Shown: positions 18,374-26,899 of the stretch, one piece after another | Numbering within the stretch: the stretch's first letter is position 1 | Layout of the letters: the number at the start of each line of letters is the position of its first letter | Origin: Candidatus Hydrogenedentota bacterium | GTDB taxonomy: Bacteria > Hydrogenedentota > Hydrogenedentia > Hydrogenedentales > CAITNO01 | Reading direction: 5' to 3' | DNA: 64,000 nt | NCBI GenBank assembly: GCA_903893795.1 | Contig: CAITNO010000148.1 | Span: 1 to 64,000, forward strand | The notes under the pieces: model-generated | Told to the model about the DNA's origin: nothing | Database searches by the model: none | Seen by the model: the letters and a program-made list of their open reading frames with translations, nothing else | Position numbers and translations under genes: made by a program

Positions 18374-18583
18374 GCATCGTTGCAGATTAAGCTTTCATCA
18401 TACAAAATAAAGCTTAATCTATTACGGATTAATTTTGCATCACTCTGGATGAAATTTACTTCGTAACAAATAAAGCTTAATTTAATACAAATTAAGCTTT
18501 ATGTATACCGTTGAAAAGTTGCATCATTATGGATTAAGCTTGAATCGTAACAGATTAAGCTTGCATCATAACGATACAGTCTT
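18374..18583. repeat. 21-bp tandem repeat array 1 (10 exact-period units)
   Basis: Ten consecutive units, each exactly 21 bp, run from 18374 to 18583. Each begins near GCATCATAAC and ends near GATTAAGCTT; unit sequences vary but the period never slips. Most boundaries carry AAGCTT, a 6-bp palindrome. The array is strongly AT-rich in an otherwise GC-rich region. There are no spacers, so it is not CRISPR. It ends 107 bp before the ATG of the FN3 gene at 18691. The rest of the 18260-18690 gap holds a hairpin (18279-18313) and no gene. Confidence 0.9.
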
Positions 18584-18690
18584 GTTTTCGGCTGTTGCAG
18601 ACGCGGTTTTGGCCGGAACAGGGCACGTAAGGCTTGGTCCGGGCTTCAAATGCCTCCGGTTAAGCCTTTATATTACAAGGAGATGCGGAC

Positions 18691-19308
18691 ATGGCACAGT
18701 TTCCAAGGTCGGAGGCGAACATACGGTTGCTCGGCCAGGTCGTGGCGCACGGTCTGGCCGAAAACGGGGCGCTCTTTCCGGCGCCCCCGCTCGCACCGGC
18801 GGCGTTGAGCGCCCTGCTAGCCGAGTTCATCGCCGCAACGGAGGCGGCCCGGGCAGCGAAAGCGGCGGCACTGGGCGCCGTTGCGGCGAAGAAGGGGAAG
18901 TTCAAGGCGCTCAAAGCCGCCCTCAAACAGGAGCTGCGCTACGCGGAGCTTGTGGCGGAGGGCGACGACGCGAAGTTGAAGCTGCTCGGCTGGGGCGGGC
19001 GCGCCGCGGCCACAGAGGCGTCGGCGTTGACGCCGCCGGGGCAACCCCTTAGCCTCAAGGCGCCCGAACAGGGGGAGGACTGGCTCACGCTTTTCTGGAA
19101 AGCGCCTCCCGACGGCGGCGCGGTGGCGGCGTACAAGGTGGAGCGGCGGCTGCGCCCCGACGGGGCCTGGCTGACCGCGGCGCTGTCGCTCGACTGCAAG
19201 GCGACGCTGTCCGCGCAGGAGCGCGGCAGGGAGTGGGAGTACCGCGTCGTGGCCGTCAACAAGGCCGGCGAAAGCGCGCCGAGCAACACGGTGACGGCGG
19301 TGCTGTAG
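18691..19308 (+). CDS. Fibronectin type III domain protein, paralogue 1
   Basis: Encodes 205 aa from an ATG with AGGAG 9 nt upstream. Residues 1-105 are alanine-rich and helical, starting MAQFPRSEANIRLL. A conserved hinge (KLKLLGWGGRA, about 90-100) leads to a single FN3 domain (about 115-205) with LTLFWKAPPDGGAVAAYKVE and the terminal REWEYRVVAVNKAGES. There is no signal peptide. Two homologues lie at 58-60 kb, and the start MAxFPRxEAxI is shared by all. The function is unknown; FN3 domains usually mediate protein or carbohydrate binding. The upstream 21-bp array is the striking context. Confidence 0.8.
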   Translation: MAQFPRSEANIRLLGQVVAHGLAENGALFPAPPLAPAALSALLAEFIAATEAARAAKAAALGAVAAKKGKFKALKAALKQELRYAELVAEGDDAKLKLLGWGGRAAATEASALTPPGQPLSLKAPEQGEDWLTLFWKAPPDGGAVAAYKVERRLRPDGAWLTAALSLDCKATLSAQERGREWEYRVVAVNKAGESAPSNTVTAVL

Positions 19309-19492
19309 GGGTGGACAATGGAACTCGTCGAAGCTGCATGCATCCCACCATCCGTAACTTCTCCTGCTCAGATTTATTAACGCCTGCGAGGCTGAATGAC
19401 ATCGTCCTTTGTTTTCGTATAGTGACCCGAGTATTCTGATTAATTGTCAGCTTAAGCTTGTCAACCTCAACAATCACGGAGGGTCATTGACC

Positions 19493-19786
19493 ATGGCAAA
19501 AGGAATGCGTTCTCAAAGGGAGCAAACGCCACAGTCTGTACTTGCGGAGAAGCTGATTGAAGCACTACGAGAGCTCGGGGGATCAGCGAAGTGTGTCGAT
19601 GTGGTGAATCTCATGGAGAAGAAGCTCCAAGGAAGACTTCTGCCTGGAGACATGGAGCCCGATGACCATCATCAACTGAAATGGAAGCACCAGGCACACT
19701 GGGCTCGTGATCGGCTAAAGCTTGATGGCGTCATCCGAGATCATTCTCCACGAGGTTATTGGCAGCTCAATGACGAATACCGATGA
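19493..19786 (+). CDS. Small winged-helix-like protein
   Basis: Encodes 97 aa from the ATG at 19493, preceded by GGAGG. The sequence LIEALRELGGSAKCVDVVNLMEKK followed by WKHQAHWARDRLKLDGVIRDHSPRGYWQL matches the winged-helix domain found at the N-terminus of Mrr-type restriction endonucleases and in stand-alone regulators. No nuclease domain follows: the frame stops and the next gene is a beta-helix protein. Codon use is less GC-rich than in its neighbours, suggesting recent acquisition or a fragment of a larger gene. It could be a DNA-binding regulator or a remnant of a restriction system. Confidence 0.6.
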   Translation: MAKGMRSQREQTPQSVLAEKLIEALRELGGSAKCVDVVNLMEKKLQGRLLPGDMEPDDHHQLKWKHQAHWARDRLKLDGVIRDHSPRGYWQLNDEYR

Positions 19787-19899
19787 AACTTCGAAAGGCG
19801 GAGTGTTCACGATTTGTCAACGACGGGCCCATTTCCCATATGACGTGGGATGGCGACGGCAAGCTTTATACTGACGGCAATCAAGAAGGGGCGCTACGT

Positions 19900-21246
19900 A
19901 TGGATCTTTCGCGTCGGGACTGGCTGCGCAATACGGGTGCGGGATTGGCCGCCGCTTGGACCGCGGCGGCCTGGGGCGGCGACACGCCGAAGGTCACGCG
20001 GCCCCGGGCGACGTCGGGCGATTCGGCCGTTGAGCCGGTGTGGGACGAGCGCCTCGTCGTGACGGTGGGGCCAAAGGATGCCGACCTTGTCGGCACGACG
20101 GACCGGGCGATTCAGGCGGCGGTCGATTATGTCGTGCGACTGGGCGGCGGCACGGTGAAAATCCTGCCGGGCGAATACCGGCTGCGCAATGCCGTGCGGA
20201 TTCAGTCGGGCATTCGGCTGCTGGGCTGCGGCTGGGACAGCAAACTGGTCAAGGAAGCCTCCGTGGAGACGACGCTGGCCGAGGATTCGGACTGGTATGA
20301 CCAGGAACTCACGCTGGAGAATCCCGACGGGTTCCGCGTGGGCGACGGGGTGGTGCTCATCACCAAGAATCCAAACAATGGCGGGCGCGACGTGTCCAAG
20401 CACACGCTGATCGCGCGCAGCGGCAAACGGTTCAAGCTGGACAAGGCGCCGCGCATGAACTATTGGAAAGAAATGAAGCCGACGGTGTCCACGCTGTTTC
20501 CCATGATCACCGCCGAGGAGACGGCGGACTTCGCCATTGAAGACCTCATGCTCGACGGGAACCGCGCAAACAACGGCAACTTGGACGGCAATTACGCCGG
20601 GTGCATCTGGCTGCAGGATTGCAGCCGCGTGCGCATCAGCGGCGTGGATGCGTACAACTACAACGGCGACGGTATCAGTTGGCAGATCTGCCATGACGTG
20701 TCGGTGGAGAACTGCCACAGCCACGACAACGCCGGGCTGGGCCTGCATCCGGGCTCGGGCTCGCAACGGGCCGTGATCCGAAACAACTTTCTGGAGCACA
20801 ACTCCATCGGGCTGTTCTTCTGCTGGGGGACCAAATACGGGTTGGCCGAAAAGAACTTCATCGCCGACAATTCCGACTGCGGCGTTTCCATCGGCCACCG
20901 CGACGACGAAAACATCGTCCGCGACAACGAGATTCTGCGCAGCGGCAAGACGGGGCTGCTGTTCCGTCCCGAGCGCGGCGAGGGCTACACCGCCAAGGGC
21001 AACCTGATCGAGCACAACCGCATCATTGACAGCGGCGGTGAGGACGGCGTGGCCGTGGACATCCAGGGCGTCACGGCGGGCAACACGCTGGTCCGCAACG
21101 AGATTCGCGAGACCCGCGGCCCGGCCAACCGAATCGGCCTGCGCGTGGGCGCCGACACGGGGGATAACACGCTCCAGGACAACAGGCTGGAGGGTTTCGC
21201 CACGGCGGTGCAGGACTTGCGCAAGACTACCGGCGCGGAAAAATAG
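19900..21246 (+). CDS. Tat-exported right-handed beta-helix protein
   Basis: Encodes 448 aa from the ATG at 19900, chosen because it opens a twin-arginine signal (MDLSRRDWLRNTGAGLAAAW) and has GAAGGGG upstream. The frame is open back to an ATG at 19783 that overlaps the previous stop, but that would bury the signal. The mature protein has a polysaccharide-lyase-like N-terminal segment (DRAIQAAVDYVVRLGGGTVKILPGEYRL) and many parallel beta-helix rungs with NNF.EHN, ENCHSHDNAGLGL and DNEILRSGKTGL. It is similar in fold to pectate lyase and alginate epimerase; no catalytic residues can be assigned. Periplasmic carbohydrate binding or cleavage is likely. Confidence 0.8.
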   Translation: MDLSRRDWLRNTGAGLAAAWTAAAWGGDTPKVTRPRATSGDSAVEPVWDERLVVTVGPKDADLVGTTDRAIQAAVDYVVRLGGGTVKILPGEYRLRNAVRIQSGIRLLGCGWDSKLVKEASVETTLAEDSDWYDQELTLENPDGFRVGDGVVLITKNPNNGGRDVSKHTLIARSGKRFKLDKAPRMNYWKEMKPTVSTLFPMITAEETADFAIEDLMLDGNRANNGNLDGNYAGCIWLQDCSRVRISGVDAYNYNGDGISWQICHDVSVENCHSHDNAGLGLHPGSGSQRAVIRNNFLEHNSIGLFFCWGTKYGLAEKNFIADNSDCGVSIGHRDDENIVRDNEILRSGKTGLLFRPERGEGYTAKGNLIEHNRIIDSGGEDGVAVDIQGVTAGNTLVRNEIRETRGPANRIGLRVGADTGDNTLQDNRLEGFATAVQDLRKTTGAEK

Positions 21247-21305
21247 AAAACACCGGGCGGACATCCCGCGTTGAAGCGACGGACAGAGCAATGGAGCATT
21301 GTGGC

Positions 21306-22184
21306 ATGAACGAACTGCCTCCACTGAAGCATCTATGCAAATGGGTCTTTCCCGGATTTCCATTGTGGTATCCCCTGCGCGCGGCCCTGCGTCTGCTGGC
21401 CCTGCCGCTGTGGACCCTGTGGTGCTGGCTGATGAACCTGGTGCTGGCTCCCCTTGGGCTGGTATCCCCGCGCGACCTGAGAAACAGCCGCAAGCGCCTG
21501 TCGCGGTTGTGGTGCCGGGGCATGCTGGCAATCATGGGGACACGGGTGGCGGCGCGCGGTGACCTGCCCCCGCAGCCCTTCTTTCTGGTGACCAACCATA
21601 TAACCGGCATGGAAGCCTTTGCCATCAATGCGATCTTCGACATGACCTGTCCGATTGCCATGTACATCAAGGGCCAGCCGGTGCTGGGCCGGTTGATAGC
21701 TGGACTGGACCCGCTCTGGGTCAGCCAAAAGAAATCGGAAACGGTCGACCTGAACGCGCGCATCATCGGAGAACTGCGCAACGGACAGAGCATCGTCATC
21801 GCGCCCGAAGGCGACATTTCGCCGGGCCGTTTTGTCCGCCGTTTTCGCGCCGGCATGCTCGAGCCCGCCGCCATGATTGGCTTTCCCGTACACTATGCGA
21901 GCGTGACCTACACCACCCCGCCGGGCTGGCCACCGGCCTCCAAGGCGGTCGTCTATGGTCCCGATGCGGAACGGGCCAAAATGGTGGGGGGGCTCTCCGA
22001 CGAGGAAAAGGCCCTGTGGGGCGACCGGGGGCCCTTCTACCGGTATTTTCTGGGCCTCTTGGCGCTGCCCTGGCACGACCTTGTCGTGCGCTTCGCGCCG
22101 GACCCCATCGTGGCCGAAGACAAGTTTGCGCTGGCGAATGAGTTGCACGATGCCGTGGAGGCAATTCTGGTGCCTGTGGAATAG
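21306..22184 (+). CDS. PlsC-like 1-acylglycerol-phosphate acyltransferase
   Basis: Encodes 292 aa from ATG 21306 (GGAG 9 nt upstream); an ATG at 21291 is the alternative. A membrane helix occurs at about 20-50 (LRLLALPLWTLWCWLMNLVLAPL). Acyltransferase motif I reads NHITGMEA, so the usual HX4D is HX4E; motif III reads APEGDISPG in place of FPEGTRS. The family moves an acyl chain to lysophosphatidic acid at the inner membrane. The acidic swap is conservative but unusual and may mark a different acceptor. It is followed 70 bp later by the NUDIX-NAD genes. Confidence 0.78.
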   Translation: MNELPPLKHLCKWVFPGFPLWYPLRAALRLLALPLWTLWCWLMNLVLAPLGLVSPRDLRNSRKRLSRLWCRGMLAIMGTRVAARGDLPPQPFFLVTNHITGMEAFAINAIFDMTCPIAMYIKGQPVLGRLIAGLDPLWVSQKKSETVDLNARIIGELRNGQSIVIAPEGDISPGRFVRRFRAGMLEPAAMIGFPVHYASVTYTTPPGWPPASKAVVYGPDAERAKMVGGLSDEEKALWGDRGPFYRYFLGLLALPWHDLVVRFAPDPIVAEDKFALANELHDAVEAILVPVE

Positions 22185-22254
22185 CGTCGTCGGATGCCAT
22201 TGTCCAAGCAACACGCAAGAGGCAATTCTTTGCCATTGCGCGGAGGACCAACCC

Positions 22255-22692
22255 ATGGCCGAAAAGGGTGCCTACACCTACGATTATCCCCGTCCGATGG
22301 TGACGGTGGACGCCGTGATTCTTTCCCTCCGGGAAGGAAAGCGCCATGTGCTGCTCATCCGGCGGGCACGTCCGCCTTTCCTGGGCGCGTGGGCCCTGCC
22401 GGGCGGCTTTGTGGAAATCGATGAGCCGCTGGAGGAGGCGGTGGCCCGGGAACTGGCCGAGGAAACAGGCCTGACCGGGCTGGAATTGCGCCAACTGCAC
22501 ACATTCGGCGACCCGGGCCGCGACCCGCGGGGCAGAAGCATCTCCGTGGCCTACTGGGGCGAGGCGCCGCCAGATGCGACCGTCGCAGGCGGCGATGATG
22601 CGGCCGAGGCGGGCTGGTTCCCCCTGGATGCGCTGCCGGCATTGGCGTTCGACCATGATAAAATTGTAAAGTATTTGAATAAAGTGGGTTAG
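22255..22692 (+). CDS. NUDIX hydrolase
   Basis: Encodes 145 aa from ATG 22255, preceded by GGAGG. The NUDIX box is canonical: GGFVEIDEPLEEAVARELAE followed by ETGL (GX5EX7REUXEEXGU). YDYPRPMVTVDAVILSLREG before it matches the ADP-ribose pyrophosphatase/NrtR-like NUDIX group often linked to NAD genes. There is no C-terminal winged helix, so it is not an NrtR repressor. It starts the likely operon NUDIX-pncA-pncB-nadE (14-bp gap to pncA), pointing to ADP-ribose or another NAD-derived nucleotide as substrate. Confidence 0.88.
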   Translation: MAEKGAYTYDYPRPMVTVDAVILSLREGKRHVLLIRRARPPFLGAWALPGGFVEIDEPLEEAVARELAEETGLTGLELRQLHTFGDPGRDPRGRSISVAYWGEAPPDATVAGGDDAAEAGWFPLDALPALAFDHDKIVKYLNKVG

Positions 22693-22706
22693 TTGGAGAA
22701 GCCAGC

Positions 22707-23276
22707 ATGCGGATAGAGGACACGGACGCCCTGATTGTGGTGGACGTGCAAAATGATTTTTGCGGGGGCGGCGCCTTGGCGGTGCCGCAGGGCGAAACCG
22801 TGGTTACACCAATTAACCGGGCCATCGGCAAGTTTGAGCATATCGTTTTCTCGCGCGACTGGCATCCCGAGGACCATTGCAGTTTCAGCAGTGCCCCGGA
22901 GTATCGGGACGGAAGCTGGCCGCCGCACTGCATTCAGGACACACCCGGCGCCGAGTTTCGCGGCGACCTGCGCGTGCCGCTTGATGCCTGCTTTATCGAG
23001 AAGGGCACCGATGCCCATACGGAGCAGTACAGCGCGTTTTCGGTGCCCGGACTGGTGGAATGGCTGCACCGCCGCGGCGTGACGCAGGTGTTCCTTGCCG
23101 GACTGGCCACCGAGTACTGCGTGTACCATTCCACGCTGGACGCGGTCAAGGCCGGTTTCAGCGTGGTGCTGATCGAGGACGCCGTCCACGCCGTGAACGA
23201 GGAGGCGGGCAGGGTTGCCCTGGAGGAACTGCGCAGGGCCGGTGTCCAGTTTGTGCGCAGTGTGAACCTGTCATGA
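22707..23276 (+). CDS. pncA: Nicotinamidase
   Basis: Encodes 189 aa of the isochorismatase-like hydrolase family. The catalytic triad is visible: D13 (VVDVQNDF), K99 (CFIEKG) and C138 (GLATEYCV). Metal-binding D51, H53 and H57 lie in SRDWHPEDHCSF. It deamidates nicotinamide to nicotinate, the first step of Preiss-Handler NAD salvage, in the cytoplasm. Its TGA overlaps the ATG of the next gene (ATGA), which indicates translational coupling with pncB, the enzyme that uses its product. Confidence 0.93.
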   Translation: MRIEDTDALIVVDVQNDFCGGGALAVPQGETVVTPINRAIGKFEHIVFSRDWHPEDHCSFSSAPEYRDGSWPPHCIQDTPGAEFRGDLRVPLDACFIEKGTDAHTEQYSAFSVPGLVEWLHRRGVTQVFLAGLATEYCVYHSTLDAVKAGFSVVLIEDAVHAVNEEAGRVALEELRRAGVQFVRSVNLS

Positions 23277-24739
23277 ACGCCCCCGATTCTCCCTGGTTTC
23301 GGCGCGAGGGCCTGGCGCTGCTGACCGACTTCTACGAGCTGACCATGATGGCAGGGCAGTGGCGCGAGGGGCGCACCGACCTGCGCGTCAGCTTCGATTA
23401 CTTTTTCCGGGCCCTGCCGCCGCACACGGGCTTTGCGCCCAGCGTCGGGCTGGGCCTCTTTCTCGATTATCTCGAACACCTGCAATTCGACGGGGGCGAC
23501 ATCGCCTATCTCGACTCGCTGGGCGTGTTCGACCGGGCGTTTCTCGATTACCTGAGCGCCTTTCGGCCCCGTTGCACCGTGCGCGCCGTGCCCGAGGGCA
23601 CGGTCATCTTTCCCTTCGAACCGGCGGTGCAGGTGGAGGGCTCGATCCTGGAGGCCCAGTTAATCGAAACCGCCCTGCTTAACCTTATGAACTTTTCCAC
23701 GCTCATCGCCGCCAAGGCCGCGCGCATCTGCCTCGCCGCCAACGGCGAGCCGGTGATGGAATTCGGCCTGCGCCGGGCCCACGGGCCCGACGGCGGCGTG
23801 ACCGGTTCGCGCGCCGCCTACATCGGCGGCTGCTCCTCCACCTCCAATGTGCTGGCGGGCAAGACCTACGGCATTCCCGTGTCGGGCACGCACGCCCACA
23901 GTTGGGTGATGAGCTTTCCGAGCGAGCTTGAGGCCTTCCGTGCCTTCGCGCGGCAGTATCCCGACCGGTGCATCCTGCTGGTCGACACCTACGACACCAT
24001 CCGCAGCGGTGTGCCCAATGCCATTCGCGTGTTTCAGGAAATGCGCGAACGCGGGATCAACGTCCGCGCGGCAATCCGGCTCGATTCGGGCGACCTCGCC
24101 AAATTGAGCAAGATTGCGCACCGCATGATGGTCGATGCCGGCCTGGAGGACCCGCTGATTGTCGCCTCGAACGACCTTAACGAGGACCTTATCGCCGACC
24201 TGAAACGCCAGGAGGCGCGCATCAACGCCTGGGGCGTGGGCACGCAGTTGATCACGGCGCACGACGCGCCCGCACTCGGCGGCGTCTACAAGCTGACCGC
24301 CATACAGGGCGCGCAGGGCTGGCAGCCCCGTATGAAGCTCTCTTCAAACGCCGAGAAGGCCACCGACCCCGGGCGCAAGCAGATCGTCCGCTATTTCGAC
24401 GCCGATGACCGCCCCTTGGGCGACATGCTGTGCAGCGAGGGCAGCCCCTGGCCGGAATCGGGCGTCATTGCCGGGCGTTCCCAAAAGCAGCCCCACCGGC
24501 CCGCGCAGATTGAGGGCGCGGTCCGGGCCGAGGCCCTGCTGAAGCCTGTCTTTGCCGACGGTGTCCGTCTGGCGCCGGGCGAGCCGGTGGAGCGGGTGCG
24601 CCGCCGCGCGCTCGATGCCGTTGCGGCGCTGCCCGAAGAGTTTAAGCGCCTGCGCAACCCGGAAATATACCGCGTGCTTCTGTCCGAAGAACTGGGCGGG
24701 ATGAAGGACCGGATGATGACCAATCCCGAACTCGCCTGA
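23273..24739 (+). CDS. pncB: Nicotinate phosphoribosyltransferase
   Basis: Encodes 488 aa from the ATG at 23273 overlapping the pncA stop; the open frame extends further upstream but only as a shadow of pncA. LLTDFYELTMMAGQWREG opens the protein as in bacterial PncB. Other family features are MEFGLRRAHGPDGG, GTHAHSWVMSF with the phosphorylatable-His region, IRLDSGDLAKLSK and WGVGTQLIT. It forms nicotinate mononucleotide from nicotinate and PRPP, with ATP hydrolysis. It sits between pncA and nadE in one operon. Confidence 0.94.
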   Translation: MNAPDSPWFRREGLALLTDFYELTMMAGQWREGRTDLRVSFDYFFRALPPHTGFAPSVGLGLFLDYLEHLQFDGGDIAYLDSLGVFDRAFLDYLSAFRPRCTVRAVPEGTVIFPFEPAVQVEGSILEAQLIETALLNLMNFSTLIAAKAARICLAANGEPVMEFGLRRAHGPDGGVTGSRAAYIGGCSSTSNVLAGKTYGIPVSGTHAHSWVMSFPSELEAFRAFARQYPDRCILLVDTYDTIRSGVPNAIRVFQEMRERGINVRAAIRLDSGDLAKLSKIAHRMMVDAGLEDPLIVASNDLNEDLIADLKRQEARINAWGVGTQLITAHDAPALGGVYKLTAIQGAQGWQPRMKLSSNAEKATDPGRKQIVRYFDADDRPLGDMLCSEGSPWPESGVIAGRSQKQPHRPAQIEGAVRAEALLKPVFADGVRLAPGEPVERVRRRALDAVAALPEEFKRLRNPEIYRVLLSEELGGMKDRMMTNPELA

Positions 24740-24782
24740 CGGCCGGCCGCCCGAGGGCGGACCGGACGTGGAGTCCCTGACG

Positions 24783-26723
24783 ATGCGACTTGTAAAAATT
24801 GGCGTTGCCTCCGTGTCGGTGAAGGTCGGCGATTTTGCCGGCAACACGGAGCGGCTCCGCGCGGTGCTGCGGGCCGCGCGCAAGCAAAGCGTGCACCTGC
24901 TGGTCACCCCCGAACTGGCCATCTCCGGCTACAGCCTGGAAGACCGCGTGTTCTGGCCCGATGTGACCCGCTACAGTTGGGCGGCGCTGGCCGAGCTGGC
25001 CGAAGAGTGCGACGGCATCACGGCGTTCATCGGCCTGCCCGTGCGTTCCGGGGCCATGATCTACAACGCCGCCGCGCTGGTGAGCGACAAGATTATCCGG
25101 GGGCTCGTGCTCAAGCGTCACCTGCCCACCTACAGCATTTTCTACGAGGGCCGCAACTGGACCGCCTGGACCGGGGGCGTCACCGAGATCAACGGTGTGC
25201 CCGCAGGCGACCTCGTGTTCAAGCTTCCCTTTGGCCGCGTCTCCGCCGAGATTTGCGAAGACCTGTGGTCCGCCTCCTCCCCGGCGGGCGAGCGGGCCCG
25301 CGCGGGCGCGGAGATCATCTGCAACCCCAGCGCTTCGCCTTTCACCCCGCTCAAGAACGAGGACCGCAAGCGGCTCGTGCTGGGCGCGGCGAACACGCTC
25401 AAGTCCGTGTACGCGTACTCAAACCTGCTCGGCTGCGACAACAGCCGGCTGGTGTTCGACGGCGGCGGGCTCATCGCCACGCCCGAGGGGCTGGTGTGCG
25501 AGGGGCCGCTGCTGTCGCGGAAATACTGGACCCTCACCACGGGCATCGTCGACCTGGACAATCTTGACCGCATCCGCGCGGAGAACACCACTTGGCGTCT
25601 CGATGTGGCGGATGCCGCGCACAACGGCGTGCACACCGTTGACTGCGACAACGTGCATTACCGCCAGGCATCGGTGGCAGAATTCGCCGCCTACCTGCCG
25701 AAGGATTTCTACGTGCGCGAACCGGTCGAGCCAGAGGCGGACAACAGCCGCGACCTTGCGCTGGACGAACTGTTCGATGCGCTCGTGCTGGGCCTGCGCG
25801 ACTATTTCGAGAAGGTGGGCGCCTTTGAGCGCTTCCTGATCGCCCTTTCGGGCGGGCGCGACAGCGCGCTGTGCCTGCTGATGGCCGTTGAGGCCGCCAA
25901 GTCGCTGGAGGAGGGCGCGAAGGCCAAGGAGTACGCCAAACGCGTGAGCACGGTCTATCTGCCCAACCGCGCCTACAGCAGCGCGGGCACGCTCGATGCG
26001 GCCAAGTCGCTGGCCGAGGAACTGGGCGTGCCGTTCAGGGTGGTCAGCATCCATGACGAGGCCATTCTGGCCACGAAAAAGGCGGGGGAACTCCTGGGCG
26101 GCGAGGAGAAAATTGCGCCCATGGCCAAGCAGAACCTCCAGGCGCGCGTGCGCGGCGCCATGATGCTCAACTGGGGCAACAGCGCCAAAGGGCTGCTGCT
26201 GGTCACCTCCAACCTGAGCGAGGCGGCGGTCGGCTACAGCACCACCGGCGGCGACAACCAGGGCGGCTATTCGCCCATCGCCAACGTGCCCAAGACCATC
26301 GTTTCGCGCCTGCTTGCCTACCTCGCCCGGCGCGACGGCATCCAGTCGCTGGAAAAGGTTCTCGCCATTCCGCCCAGCGCCGAACTGGCCCCGGACCAGC
26401 AGGATGAGAAGGACCTGATGCCCTACGTCGTGCTCGACGACCTGATGTACCTCTACGCGCGGCGGCGCATGTCCCTGGCCGACTGCTGGAAGGTGATCGT
26501 CCAGCGGCACCCGGAACATGATGCGGAGCAGTTGCGCACCTGGACGGCCGATTTTGCGCGGCGATTTGCGCAGAGCCAGTGGAAACGGGATCAGCACCCG
26601 GTTGCGCTCAAGGTCATGGATCTCGACCTCGACCCGAAGACAGGATTCCGCTTCCCCGTAACGCAAAGCATCCGCTACGAACTGGACGACCTGGCGGCGG
26701 CGAAGCTGGAAAAGAAGCGGTGA
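24783..26723 (+). CDS. nadE: Glutamine-dependent NAD+ synthetase
   Basis: Encodes 646 aa from ATG 24783, with GGAG 9 nt upstream; a GTG at 24768 is less likely. The N-terminal nitrilase-type glutaminase has E44 (VTPELAISGY), K111 (LKRHLP) and C158 (SAEICEDLW). The C-terminal synthetase has the PP-loop SGGRDSAL (about 355-362) and the TSNLSEAAVGYSTTGGDNQGG substrate region in two parts. It amidates deamido-NAD to NAD with glutamine-derived ammonia. With pncA and pncB this gives salvage except for nadD (nicotinate-mononucleotide adenylyltransferase), which is not in this window. Confidence 0.95.
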   Translation: MRLVKIGVASVSVKVGDFAGNTERLRAVLRAARKQSVHLLVTPELAISGYSLEDRVFWPDVTRYSWAALAELAEECDGITAFIGLPVRSGAMIYNAAALVSDKIIRGLVLKRHLPTYSIFYEGRNWTAWTGGVTEINGVPAGDLVFKLPFGRVSAEICEDLWSASSPAGERARAGAEIICNPSASPFTPLKNEDRKRLVLGAANTLKSVYAYSNLLGCDNSRLVFDGGGLIATPEGLVCEGPLLSRKYWTLTTGIVDLDNLDRIRAENTTWRLDVADAAHNGVHTVDCDNVHYRQASVAEFAAYLPKDFYVREPVEPEADNSRDLALDELFDALVLGLRDYFEKVGAFERFLIALSGGRDSALCLLMAVEAAKSLEEGAKAKEYAKRVSTVYLPNRAYSSAGTLDAAKSLAEELGVPFRVVSIHDEAILATKKAGELLGGEEKIAPMAKQNLQARVRGAMMLNWGNSAKGLLLVTSNLSEAAVGYSTTGGDNQGGYSPIANVPKTIVSRLLAYLARRDGIQSLEKVLAIPPSAELAPDQQDEKDLMPYVVLDDLMYLYARRRMSLADCWKVIVQRHPEHDAEQLRTWTADFARRFAQSQWKRDQHPVALKVMDLDLDPKTGFRFPVTQSIRYELDDLAAAKLEKKR

Positions 26724-26754
26724 CGTGGAGTTCAACGCCTTTTCGTTAGGCTAC

Positions 26755-26826
26755 TGGATTCCCGCTTGCGCGGGAAAGACGGATGGGGACGCGCTGCCCC
26801 GTAATTCCCGCGAAGGCGGGAATCCA
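26755..26826. repeat. Palindromic repeat with 11-bp inverted ends
   Basis: TGGATTCCCGC (26755-26765) and GCGGGAATCCA (26816-26826) bracket 50 bp that contains smaller CCCGC/GCGGG hairpins. It resembles the dispersed TGGATTCCCGC palindromes seen in many proteobacterial and other genomes. It lies between nadE and the HAD gene and may also end transcription. Confidence 0.7.
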
Positions 26827-26899
26827 GGACTTGTAACAAGGGACACTTTTTGACGGCATAATCATGCGAAGCAGTCGCAGAAAAAGACCCGGAGCAGTA

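Noticed and set aside
18374..18583. CRISPR array
   Set aside because: Units are contiguous 21-mers with no spacers, and no cas gene is in the window. The same applies to the array at 59850-60164.
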